Shown piece after piece: positions 52,340 to 60,700 of a stretch of 64,000 nucleotides of DNA (position 1 is the first letter of the stretch; each line of letters starts with the position of its first letter). Position numbers and translations under genes: made by a program. The stretch is from Billgrantia ethanolica (lineage in GTDB: Bacteria; Pseudomonadota; Gammaproteobacteria; Pseudomonadales; Halomonadaceae): NCBI RefSeq assembly GCF_021404305.1, contig NZ_JABFTX010000001.1, positions 930,001-994,000 on the forward strand. The letters are read 5' to 3'. Below the pieces are notes generated by a model, which saw nothing but the letters and a program-made list of their open reading frames with translations, ran no database searches and was not told where the DNA came from.

Positions 52340-53586
52340 CGTTTTTCATCCATGACGTCGTTCATGATGTCGGCCAGGCGCTCGGCCAGGATCCGGTAGT
52401 CGTAGACGGCTTCCATGTGCGCCCGCCCCGCCCGCCCCATGCGAGCCCTCTCCTCGGCCGGCAGCGCCGCCAGGCGCTTGATCGCCTCGGCCAGCACCAG
52501 CGGGTCCTCCGGCGGCACCGTGATACCCGCGCCGGCCTCGGCCACCGGGTCGTTGATCGCCGCTGAGGCGATGATCACCGGGCGCGACGCGGCCATGTAA
52601 TCGAACAGCTTGTTCATGCTGATACCGAAGCGATACAGCCTGGGCAGGTCGCGCACGGTGATCACGAAGGCATCGGCCTCGCTGGCCAGAGCCGGAATCT
52701 CGCGCTTGGAAACCGGCGGCTCGAAGCTCACCCAGCGCCCGTCGAGCCCGAGCGAGCCGGCCTGTCGTATCAGCGCCTGCTTGGCCGGACCCTCGCCGAT
52801 CAGGCGCAGACGGACCGGCACGGCGTCGCCGCTCGCGTCTCGTTTGACGATCTCCATTGCCTCGAGCAGGTGCGAGAGTCCGTTGGCCTCGCCATGGCTG
52901 CCGAAATACATCAGCGTCAGCGGCACCTCGCGTGGTCGCGGAGCCGGCGGGCCGGGGTCGGGAAAGTCGGCCAGGTCGACCCCGTTGGAGAGCCACTCCA
53001 CGCGCTCCTTGGGCACGCCCAGTGGAGCGATGTAGTCCACCGCCCGCGGCAACAGAGTCAGCACGCGCCGGGCACGACGATAGAGAAAGGTTTCCAGCGC
53101 GCGCAGTGCCCGGGTCATCGGAGCCCCTTCGCGCAGGCGCCCCATGTCGATCAGCGTCTGCGGCCACAGGTCGCGCACCTCGAACACGAACGGCACCCGG
53201 TGGCGACGGGCCAGCCACCAGCCCGCCAGGGCGGCGAAAGGGTGCACACTGGAGCCGATGATCAGGTCGGGCCGTTCCAGCTCTGCCAGGCGCGAAGGCC
53301 TGACCGCCTGCCAGGCGTACTCCAGCATGTTCTTCATGCGTCCACCGCCGTTGCCGTGGTAGCTGGAGGTGCGTAGCCACAGAAAGCGAACATCACCGCA
53401 GGTTTCCACCCGCCAGCGCTCATCCACCTGGAGGCGCTGCTCGCCGCTGGGGTGATCGACGCTCGAAGCGATCAGCGTGGCATGCCAGCCCTGGGCGGGT
53501 AGATGACGGGCCAGCTGGTAGTGACGGGCGCCACCGGCCGCACCGGGATGTTTGGCATAGTGATTCAGGATCCAGACGTGTTTCAT
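52336..53586 (-). CDS. GT4 glycosyltransferase (WbuB-like)
   Basis: 416 residues, GT-B fold. The N-terminal domain begins MKHVWILNHYAKHPGAAGG, typical of WbuB-type enzymes acting on N-acetyl-hexosamine donors. The C-terminal donor domain holds LMYFGSHGEANGL and a KLFDYMAASRPVI region with the conserved E/D position. It likely adds the second sugar to the undecaprenyl-linked primer made by the coupled PglC-like enzyme. Donor and linkage cannot be predicted safely. Confidence 0.85.
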   Translation of the reverse strand: MKHVWILNHYAKHPGAAGGARHYQLARHLPAQGWHATLIASSVDHPSGEQRLQVDERWRVETCGDVRFLWLRTSSYHGNGGGRMKNMLEYAWQAVRPSRLAELERPDLIIGSSVHPFAALAGWWLARRHRVPFVFEVRDLWPQTLIDMGRLREGAPMTRALRALETFLYRRARRVLTLLPRAVDYIAPLGVPKERVEWLSNGVDLADFPDPGPPAPRPREVPLTLMYFGSHGEANGLSHLLEAMEIVKRDASGDAVPVRLRLIGEGPAKQALIRQAGSLGLDGRWVSFEPPVSKREIPALASEADAFVITVRDLPRLYRFGISMNKLFDYMAASRPVIIASAAINDPVAEAGAGITVPPEDPLVLAEAIKRLAALPAEERARMGRAGRAHMEAVYDYRILAERLADIMNDVMDEKR

Positions 53587-53612
53587 GCCATCCTCAGTTA
53601 GCGGGAAAGAGA

Positions 53613-54731
53613 TCAGCGGGAAAGGGTGCGGTAGGTGTCCAGCAGCTTGCGTTCCTCCTGCTGCCAGTTGTAACGCTCGACGACGGCCCGCTGGCCGTTG
53701 CGCCCCATCTCCCGGGCGCGCTCGGGATGGGTCACGATGAAGTCGATGGCCTCGGCGATCGCCTCAGGGTCGAGAGGATCGACGCAGATGCCGCAGTCAC
53801 TGCCCTCGACGATCTCCCGCCACAGGGGGAAATCTGAAGCGATCACCGGCAGACCGGCGCTCATGTACTCGAACATCTTCACCGGCAAGGCATCGAGGTA
53901 GTTGATGATCGGATGCAGGGTCACCAGCCCGGCGATGGAGCCGGCCATGACCCGGCGCACCCCGGCGCGGTCGAGATAGCCGTGGGCCTCCACCCGCGCC
54001 CAGCCGGCATAGGTCATCACTTCCTGCTCGAGCGAGAGCTGCTTGAAATCGCCTGCGAGCTGCAGGCGGCACTCCTGCCCGACCTTCTCCATGGCACGCA
54101 CGAGTTCGCGTATGCCACGCACCTCGGCAATACCGCCGACGTAACAGACGGCCGGCGCCTCACCGACGCTGACGGTCAGGCGGGCATCGGGCGCCCCGTC
54201 GAGCTCCCCCTGCATGGGAAAATTGTTGACGTCGACGACCTGGGGATGGAATTCCTCGAAGCGGTCGCGAATGTAGGGGGTCGCCGCCACCACCGCGTCG
54301 AAGTGCCGGCACACCCGCCGCTGGTAGGTCTCGACACCGCGGGACAGCACGCGCCGTGTGAACTTGTTCAGGTAGTGCTTGGCCAGCATCTGACGCGGCA
54401 AGTCTTCGTGGGCGTCGTAGACCACGCACTTGCCCTGCCGCTTGAGACGACGCCCCACCGGCATCAGCTCGGGATCGTGCAGATGATAGATATCGGCATC
54501 CAGTTGCCTGGCCTGCTCATGCACCCGCTGCGTGGTCTTCACCACACGATTGAGGCGTCCCGACAGCTTGCCCACGTCGACGATGGAGACGCCATCACGC
54601 TCTTCGTCTCCCTCACCGTCGGCCACCACCAGCGTCACCGAATAACCGGCTGCGGCCAACGAGCGGCACTGCTTGTGAAAGATGCGGGTATCAAAGCGCG
54701 GATGGGCGGAGGTCAGATGTACCACTTTCAT
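53613..54731 (-). CDS. GT4-family glycosyltransferase
   Basis: About 372 residues with a GT-B pattern: N-terminal VVHLTSAHPRFDTRIFHKQC, then YHLHDPELMP, and a donor-binding segment VKMFEYMSAGLPVIASDFP with EIVEGSDCGI (ExxxxxE-like). Its donor is unknown. ATG at 54731 follows AAGGA at a somewhat long 11 nt. It overlaps the end of the upstream polymerase gene by 41 bp, which implies tight coupling. Confidence 0.85.
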   Translation of the reverse strand: MKVVHLTSAHPRFDTRIFHKQCRSLAAAGYSVTLVVADGEGDEERDGVSIVDVGKLSGRLNRVVKTTQRVHEQARQLDADIYHLHDPELMPVGRRLKRQGKCVVYDAHEDLPRQMLAKHYLNKFTRRVLSRGVETYQRRVCRHFDAVVAATPYIRDRFEEFHPQVVDVNNFPMQGELDGAPDARLTVSVGEAPAVCYVGGIAEVRGIRELVRAMEKVGQECRLQLAGDFKQLSLEQEVMTYAGWARVEAHGYLDRAGVRRVMAGSIAGLVTLHPIINYLDALPVKMFEYMSAGLPVIASDFPLWREIVEGSDCGICVDPLDPEAIAEAIDFIVTHPERAREMGRNGQRAVVERYNWQQEERKLLDTYRTLSR

Positions 54732-56031
54732 TGTCGTTGCATCCTTGTGAATCCCTGGCAGCGTCATGCTGCCCCGGTGCGCCACGGCGAGTGCCGGCTG
54801 GCCCGGCCTGCTGCGTGGCATCACTGCTCTGCCTCAGACGCGCAGCAACCAGGGCATTGGCGAAAGCGCCCCAGCCCAGCGCGGGCAATGGCCAGAACAC
54901 CGGCTTGGCCAGCACGATCAGCAGCAGGCAGACGAAGTTGATGGAAAAGGCGAACACCCAGCGGGCATCCCGCGCGCCGACGATAATCAGGCGATAGGTC
55001 GAGCCGACGAAGGCGCTGACGGTGAGGCCGAGGTAGAGCACGAAGCCCAGCAGGCCGTAGTTGACCCAGGCCGAAAGCATGCTGTGGGCATAGCCGCCGG
55101 TGATTTCGGCCGAACTGATGTGACCGCCGAAACGTCCCAGCAGTGGATTGGCCATGATCTGCTCGGTGGCGCGCAGCCCGAGGTTCTGGCGCGCCAGCCA
55201 GGAGCTGGTGCCCGTCAGGTCGAGCACCTGCAGCTGACGGCTGCCCGCCAGCGCCTCGAACTGGCTGACCACCAGGGCAATCATGGCGGCGATGACCGCC
55301 AGCAGGGTCAACATGTACTTGACGCTCATGCCCGCCCACAGCAGCAGCAGTACCAGCGTCAGCGCGAGGAAGGCATACAGCTCCGAGCGCGCGCCCAGCA
55401 CGAACATGACGAAGGCCCCAAGCACGATCAGTCCGGCCCGTACCACGGCGCGCTCGCTGATCGCGATCAGGAAGACCAGCAGTACCAGGGCGCTGCGCGC
55501 GTAGCCCTGATATGTGGAGACGTTCTCGCCGCCCTCCTCGACCATGCGCCGGGCAAAGAACATCCACTGGCCGGTGGTCGCCACATGGAACAGCAGATAA
55601 CCGGCGATCAGTACGAAGGCGAGCCAGAACGCGCGTGCCAGTCGGGGAGAGTCCAGCGGCACGCGGTATCCCAGGATGAACAGCACCAGCCACAGCACCA
55701 GGGTCTCGATGGTCTGGATCAGCGCCGCACGCATGATGCTGCCCCCCACCAGGCCATAGTTGGCCAGCGCCCACAGCAGTACATAGGCGAAGAACGCGAA
55801 GGTCAGCAGCGCAAAGCCGCGGGTCGTACTCAGCAGCACGTGAAGCTGGGAGGACAGCAACGCGCAGTAGATGACGAACAGCATCACCGACACCACGCCG
55901 AAAAGGCCGCCGAGCAGTGCCGGGATCATCCCCATCGCCACCAGGGTGTGATAGAGGATGAACCCAGGGAAGAGCACGAAGAAACCCAGCGCCGACACAC
56001 GCTTCGTCAGGGCATCACCGGAAAGAATCAT
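54691..56031 (-). CDS. Probable O-antigen polymerase (Wzy candidate)
   Basis: 446 residues with about eleven membrane helices and a hydrophilic C-terminal tail. The segment ANPLLGRFGGHISSAEITGG followed by YAHSMLSAWVNYGLLGF resembles the periplasmic loop of O-antigen ligase/polymerase proteins (P-L-x-G-x-G and H-S/N-x-x-L). Position within the glycosyltransferase run suggests Wzy rather than WaaL. The Gln/Gly/Asn-rich tail overlaps the next gene. Confidence 0.75.
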   Translation of the reverse strand: MILSGDALTKRVSALGFFVLFPGFILYHTLVAMGMIPALLGGLFGVVSVMLFVIYCALLSSQLHVLLSTTRGFALLTFAFFAYVLLWALANYGLVGGSIMRAALIQTIETLVLWLVLFILGYRVPLDSPRLARAFWLAFVLIAGYLLFHVATTGQWMFFARRMVEEGGENVSTYQGYARSALVLLVFLIAISERAVVRAGLIVLGAFVMFVLGARSELYAFLALTLVLLLLWAGMSVKYMLTLLAVIAAMIALVVSQFEALAGSRQLQVLDLTGTSSWLARQNLGLRATEQIMANPLLGRFGGHISSAEITGGYAHSMLSAWVNYGLLGFVLYLGLTVSAFVGSTYRLIIVGARDARWVFAFSINFVCLLLIVLAKPVFWPLPALGWGAFANALVAARLRQSSDATQQAGPAGTRRGAPGQHDAARDSQGCNDNESGTSDLRPSAL

Positions 56032-56049
56032 GAGCGTTACCCCGGGAAC

Positions 56050-57498
56050 TCAAGCTTCCAGCACGCGCTGGTAGAGTGCCCGCTGGGCCGACGTGGTCAG
56101 CTCCGAGTTGTGCCACAGCAGGGTGAAAGTACCCCCTACCGCGCGGCAGCGGGCCTTGAGCTTGCTGAAGCACTCGAAGGCCTCCTCGCCCACGCCGAGC
56201 CCAAGATAGAGCGGTGAAATGACCGAAGCCTCCATGGCGATCAGCGGGCGGATACGCAGCGCCAGCGGCTCGCCCTTGACCGGATCGAAAGCCGGGTAGT
56301 CGAAGCAGGTGCCACAGCGGAAACCGGGGGCTTCGGCATAGCCCAGCGTGGTGTCGTAATCGAGTTCCGCCTGCACGTAACCCTGCAGCGTCAGCGGCAT
56401 CTGCCAGCGCAAGTAGTGCATGCGGCCGCCCCACTGCTCCTGCTCGATTCCCTCTTCGGCACATACCCGGCGCAGTCGCTCGGCTTCGTTGGCCAACTCC
56501 TTGGGATTGCGGAAGGTGTGATAGCTGGGATGCAGGCCGATCTCGTGACCGCGCTCGTGTATCTGTCGCATCAAGTGACGCATGGCCGGATGCTCCGGCT
56601 CGTAGTCGGCATCCTTGCGTGGATCGGTACGCCCGCAGATGAAATAGAAGGCACTGGTCAGACCGTGACGCTCGGAGACGTCCATCAGCCAGTCGAAGGT
56701 ATTGAGCGGATCCAGCGGGTGCAGTCGACGCCGGGTGCGCAGACGCACCCACGGCGCCACCAGCAGCGCCTGAGGCCGACGGTTGCGCAGCACATCGCCG
56801 GCGATCACCCGAGCCAGACGTACGTCATGGGCGAATCCATAGCGACTGGGGCGATCGACATCATGGGTCGGGCGCTGAGTGAAACGGTGCTGGCGCAGCA
56901 CCGCCCGGGGCCACTGGCAGCGAATCAACTGGCCCAGTACGGCCAGCCATTCGTCTACCACGGGCCGCTCGATGTAACCGTGGCGGCCGGCATGGGAGGC
57001 GCTGGCAGGGAAGCGGCAGTGACGATCGAGCACCTGGGCATCGACCTCCTCCTGGCGCGACAGCATCCAGAAGGTCAGGCCGAGAATGTCGTAGTGGACC
57101 GATAGACCACCTGACACCGGCTCCACCAGAGGTCGCGGCAGGCTGGCCGCACCCGGTGCCGGCAGCGGCATGTCCAACGGTGCACTGAAACCTTCGCTCA
57201 CCGCATCCCACTGGGTATGGGGCAGCTCCACACCGCTCAGATAGAAGCCCGGCTGCAAGCGGTCGAACAGGATGTGGCCGGGCTCACCGGCGTAGCGCAG
57301 GAGAAGTCGCTCGGGGCCATCGCGCTCCAGACGCAGCGGCAGTCCGAAACGCTCATGCAGAATCTGCTCCAGCCAGGCCAGTACCGGTTCACCGGCCGTG
57401 GCGGCAGCAGACGAATCTTGCGGCAGACGCGCGGCTTCCAGCGCTGCCCCCTGCCGTGCCCGGGGATTCCGGTCGTAGAGTGCGGTCATCTCGTTCAC
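56050..57498 (-). CDS. Polysaccharide deacetylase-like protein
   Basis: 482 residues, no clear signal peptide. After an N-terminal domain of about 200 residues (DUF7033-like, with LTFWMLSRQEEVD), the C-terminal half has FTQRPTHDVDRPSRYG, whose HDVD holds the NodB-type acidic and metal residues. IHERGHEIGLHPSYHTF and FRCGTCFDYPAF complete the fold. It may remove an N-acetyl group from a glycan intermediate. A GTG start at 57498 fits: it overlaps the previous stop and has GAGGG 7 nt upstream. A second start, ATG 57489, is possible. Confidence 0.8.
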   Translation of the reverse strand: MNEMTALYDRNPRARQGAALEAARLPQDSSAAATAGEPVLAWLEQILHERFGLPLRLERDGPERLLLRYAGEPGHILFDRLQPGFYLSGVELPHTQWDAVSEGFSAPLDMPLPAPGAASLPRPLVEPVSGGLSVHYDILGLTFWMLSRQEEVDAQVLDRHCRFPASASHAGRHGYIERPVVDEWLAVLGQLIRCQWPRAVLRQHRFTQRPTHDVDRPSRYGFAHDVRLARVIAGDVLRNRRPQALLVAPWVRLRTRRRLHPLDPLNTFDWLMDVSERHGLTSAFYFICGRTDPRKDADYEPEHPAMRHLMRQIHERGHEIGLHPSYHTFRNPKELANEAERLRRVCAEEGIEQEQWGGRMHYLRWQMPLTLQGYVQAELDYDTTLGYAEAPGFRCGTCFDYPAFDPVKGEPLALRIRPLIAMEASVISPLYLGLGVGEEAFECFSKLKARCRAVGGTFTLLWHNSELTTSAQRALYQRVLEA

Positions 57499-58421
57499 TT
57501 GGATTCCCTCTTCATCATTGTGCGGGCCGTGACGTACGCCTCACGGGCCAACTGACGGATCCCTCGTCGACTGATCGAGTAGTGGCACACCAGTCGTCCA
57601 CCCCAGGCCTCCTTCATCTCCGCCACCGGCGCAATGTTGGCGCCGATGAAATCGAAGACGCTGCACCCCTGGCGTTCGAAGAAATCCAGCGCCTCCTCAG
57701 CCACCAGGTTGTTCACGCCATCCTTCATTGCCTCGGTCTTCATGCCGGCCGACCAGGCCAGGGCATGGCCGCCGGGTTGGTACAGGCAGACCCGGGTACC
57801 CATCGCCTCGCCTTCGGCATTGCGCGCCAGAAAGCAGACGAAGTGCTCGGGCCCCATCAGCTCGGCCAGGCTCGTCAGCTCGGCAACGTCGAGGCGATAG
57901 TCGAAGCCCTTGCGTGCCTCCGGCCCGGCCAGGCATGCGGCTACGGCGGCATAGTCTTCGGTCACCTCGCAGCGATAGCCGAGCCGGCGACACTTGCGCG
58001 CCTTCTTGCGGGCGCTGGGATCGATGGCCTCCTCCCGGGAGGCGATGTCGAGGTGGTAGGTGTACCGCGGCCGCGCCGCCATGTTGGCCCACTCGAACGG
58101 GCGCACGTCGTCAGCCACCGAGGAGAGCGACAGACTGCCGCCGAATTCGCACTGCTGCAGATGTTCCGCCAGCCGGGTCAACGCCAACCGCTTGCGTCGG
58201 TTGCGCGAGGCAGGTCGCTCGCTGGCGCAGTGGAACTCGATCGGCAGATGCGGGTTGCGCGGCGGCGTCACCAGGCGTCCCTGCCGATTGCGATAGAGCA
58301 CCGTCTCGAGGCGCCAGGCGTCGCCCTTGTCGGGCGTGAGCACCAAGGACTCGGCGCTAAGCTCCCAGCGCTGTTCGTTGAAGCGGATCCACCCGGGGTG
58401 AAACAAAGGATCGTTGCTCAT
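57495..58421 (-). CDS. FemAB-like GNAT-fold acyltransferase
   Basis: 308 residues. The segment DPSARKKARKCRRLGYRCEV followed by a GNAT core (HFVCFLARNAEGEAMGTRVCLYQPG) and a final FDFIGANIAPVAEMKEAWGG matches the FemAB/BioF2-like (Acetyltransf_6) group. Related proteins attach amino acids or acyl groups to glycans and peptidoglycan precursors. Its substrate here is unknown, but strict coupling to the deacetylase-like gene (GTGA overlap) suggests removal of one acyl group and addition of another. Confidence 0.78.
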   Translation of the reverse strand: MSNDPLFHPGWIRFNEQRWELSAESLVLTPDKGDAWRLETVLYRNRQGRLVTPPRNPHLPIEFHCASERPASRNRRKRLALTRLAEHLQQCEFGGSLSLSSVADDVRPFEWANMAARPRYTYHLDIASREEAIDPSARKKARKCRRLGYRCEVTEDYAAVAACLAGPEARKGFDYRLDVAELTSLAELMGPEHFVCFLARNAEGEAMGTRVCLYQPGGHALAWSAGMKTEAMKDGVNNLVAEEALDFFERQGCSVFDFIGANIAPVAEMKEAWGGRLVCHYSISRRGIRQLAREAYVTARTMMKRESK

Positions 58422-58447
58422 GTACGGCTTTCCTTTTCGTACGCAGC

Positions 58448-59071
58448 CTAAGGCCCTGGCTCGAGCGATGCGTCAGGTGCCGCGGCTTCGCGATAGTCGT
58501 CGTCGAAGTCGCAGACCAGGTAGAAGCGCTGCTCGCCCGTTGCCGCATCGTGATAACGCTCGACGATGCGAAAACCGAGACGCAGGCTTGGCTTGAGTGA
58601 CGCGATGTTGTCGGCAGTGATACGCGCGGAGTAACCGCGCACGCCGTGGTCGCGAAAATGCAGAATGGCGCTGCGCCGCAGCTCGGTGGCAAGCCCACGG
58701 CCACGGTGCGCCGGGTGCACCCCGCTGAAGCTCGAGTGCACCCGGCCCTCGGACAGATCGCGGGGCGTGAAACCATAGAAGGCCGCGCCTACCACGCGTC
58801 CCTCGATATCCAGGGCCACCACGCCGAGGCGCTCGCCCGCCAGGCGGTAGAGCCAACGGCGAGGTAGATCGAGGGGCTTGCCGTCATGCAGCTCGGCATA
58901 CAGCGCCAACGCTTGCGTCAGGTAGGCTCGCTGCATGCCGCACAGCCGGTAGGCCCCGTGACAGCGCAGAGGGACGGCCCGGTAACCGCGCACCTGGATG
59001 AGATTGCGCCCGAGCAGTCCAGCCGAAGCCAGGCCGACACGCAGGTATCGAGTCAACGCAGGGAACGCCAT
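58448..59071 (-). CDS. GNAT-family N-acetyltransferase
   Basis: 207 residues. The acetyl-CoA loop is GVHPAHRGRGLATELRR (R/Q-x-x-G-x-G/A), in a typical GNAT fold; VRGYSARITADNIASLK and LGFRIVERY continue it. The N-terminal 60 residues are specific to this protein. It could acylate a sugar amine in the repeat unit or be a small-molecule acetyltransferase carried in the cluster. It sits 3 bp after the asparagine-synthase-like gene and is surely co-transcribed. Confidence 0.85.
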   Translation of the reverse strand: MAFPALTRYLRVGLASAGLLGRNLIQVRGYRAVPLRCHGAYRLCGMQRAYLTQALALYAELHDGKPLDLPRRWLYRLAGERLGVVALDIEGRVVGAAFYGFTPRDLSEGRVHSSFSGVHPAHRGRGLATELRRSAILHFRDHGVRGYSARITADNIASLKPSLRLGFRIVERYHDAATGEQRFYLVCDFDDDYREAAAPDASLEPGP

Positions 59072-59074
59072 GGC

Positions 59075-60700
59075 TCAGCCGAACCTCTCGAGGAACATCT
59101 GGGCCGCCACCCCGTTGTGGGAGTAGCCCTCCGAGCGCAGACGCTCGAAGGTCTCGGGAGGAAAGCGCCCGGTAGAGCCCAGCGTGTTGCCCTGGGCCAG
59201 GCCGGGAACCATACGCTTGAGAAGACGCTTCACATGCCTGCCGGGGCCGCGGCGGAAAGCGTTCAGCCGGCTCAGCCGCGCCCGCATGCTCTGCCGCGAC
59301 TGCTGAGCCGCGTTGCCCAGCGGCGCCGTTTGCCCACTGACCTCGGCAAACAGGTTCTCGACGAAGGTGACATAGCCGGAGCGACGCTCCAGCCAGTGCC
59401 GCGGCACGGCTTGCCAGAATGCCATGAAGTCCCGGTCGTAGAGCGGCATCCACCAGTCATGACCGTAGAACTCGAAGCAGCGCACCGAGTTGATGATGAA
59501 TTTGGCCTGGCGCTCCTGCCAGCCGAAAAGGATGAACTGACGAATGAACTCGTCGGGATCCAGCGCCTCGTCCAGGGTGTAGTCCTGCGCCAGGCGGGGC
59601 CTTACGCGCTCCTCGAAGAGTGCCTTGCCCTCCTCGCTCGCATTGAGCAGGAAGTGGCGTTGGCGAATCGCTTCGCTCAGCTCGCCCGCCTCCATCAGCC
59701 GTCCCGCGCGCTTGGCCTCGAACACGCTGGAAAGCAGGAAGCCCGTCACACAGCAGTGACCGGGCACGAACAGCGACCCCGGCTCGACCTTGCCCTGCTC
59801 GGTCAACAGCTTCACGGCCAGCCAGTCCTGCATGTTGACGATCCCGCTCCAGCCCGAGGCCCACTGCTGATAGCGCCAATACTCCTCGCTATCGGCCACG
59901 CCGCTCCAAGCTTCCTGACTGTACTCGACGAAGGTCCAGGGCAGGCCCAGGCTGCGGGCCACCTCACGGCTCACCTTGGCTTCGCGATTATCACGATGAC
60001 CGTAGGCATAGGTCAGTACCTTGGGGTACTCGGAACGTGCCAGCAGCGTAGCGATCAGACGCGAGTCGTAACCGCCGCTAAGGGGCACGACGATGGTGCG
60101 CCCACCGGCCATTCTGACCATCTGCTCGCAGGCCTCTTCGACTACCTCTTCGAGCCGGATCAGACGCCGGCTGTCATCGCGGTCCGACATGCCGTAATAC
60201 TGAAAGCGGAAGTAGCGCTCCTGGGAAAGCGTCAGGCCGAGGTCGGAGTCGTTGACGACCAGCGCCTCACCGGCACGCAGCTGTTTCACGCGGCGATACA
60301 GCGTATCGCCTCCGGTGACGAAGCCGGCCAGCTCGAAATCGGCTCTGGCGTCATCATCGATTCGCTCTTCCCCGACCTGCTCACGGACCCAGTCGGCATC
60401 GTCGCTGAGAAAGACATTACCGGCATCCACCCCATAGAACAGTGGGATCGAGCGCACGCGATCAACAGCGGCCACGAGGTGATTGCCAACCTGGCGCACC
60501 ACGGCGTAGAAACCGTTGAGATCGCCCATCCGCTTGCGCCAGGCAGCCACACCCTCCACCTGATCGAGCTGCTTGACCGCGCCACCCGGAGACAGACGAT
60601 GGCCGTTGAGCCAGGCAGCGCCACGCACGAAGCCATGGCCGCCTGAGAACTCGCACTCCTGCCAGCGCGGAGAAGTGAAGTGACACTGTATCGAACTCAT
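59075..60700 (-). CDS. Asparagine synthase-like amidotransferase of the polysaccharide locus
   Basis: 541 residues. The C-terminal ATP-pyrophosphatase domain has the PP-loop VPLSGGYDSRLIATLL and LTYAYGHRDNREAKV. The N-terminal part resembles the Ntn glutaminase of AsnB (FYAVVRQVGNHLVAAVDRV, IPLFYG, FLSDD), but the protein starts MSSIQ and lacks the Cys2 nucleophile. Such proteins in O-antigen clusters are thought to amidate uronic acids. Without a glutaminase it would need free ammonia or a partner. Coupled to wzx by ATGA overlap. Confidence 0.82.
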   Translation of the reverse strand: MSSIQCHFTSPRWQECEFSGGHGFVRGAAWLNGHRLSPGGAVKQLDQVEGVAAWRKRMGDLNGFYAVVRQVGNHLVAAVDRVRSIPLFYGVDAGNVFLSDDADWVREQVGEERIDDDARADFELAGFVTGGDTLYRRVKQLRAGEALVVNDSDLGLTLSQERYFRFQYYGMSDRDDSRRLIRLEEVVEEACEQMVRMAGGRTIVVPLSGGYDSRLIATLLARSEYPKVLTYAYGHRDNREAKVSREVARSLGLPWTFVEYSQEAWSGVADSEEYWRYQQWASGWSGIVNMQDWLAVKLLTEQGKVEPGSLFVPGHCCVTGFLLSSVFEAKRAGRLMEAGELSEAIRQRHFLLNASEEGKALFEERVRPRLAQDYTLDEALDPDEFIRQFILFGWQERQAKFIINSVRCFEFYGHDWWMPLYDRDFMAFWQAVPRHWLERRSGYVTFVENLFAEVSGQTAPLGNAAQQSRQSMRARLSRLNAFRRGPGRHVKRLLKRMVPGLAQGNTLGSTGRFPPETFERLRSEGYSHNGVAAQMFLERFG

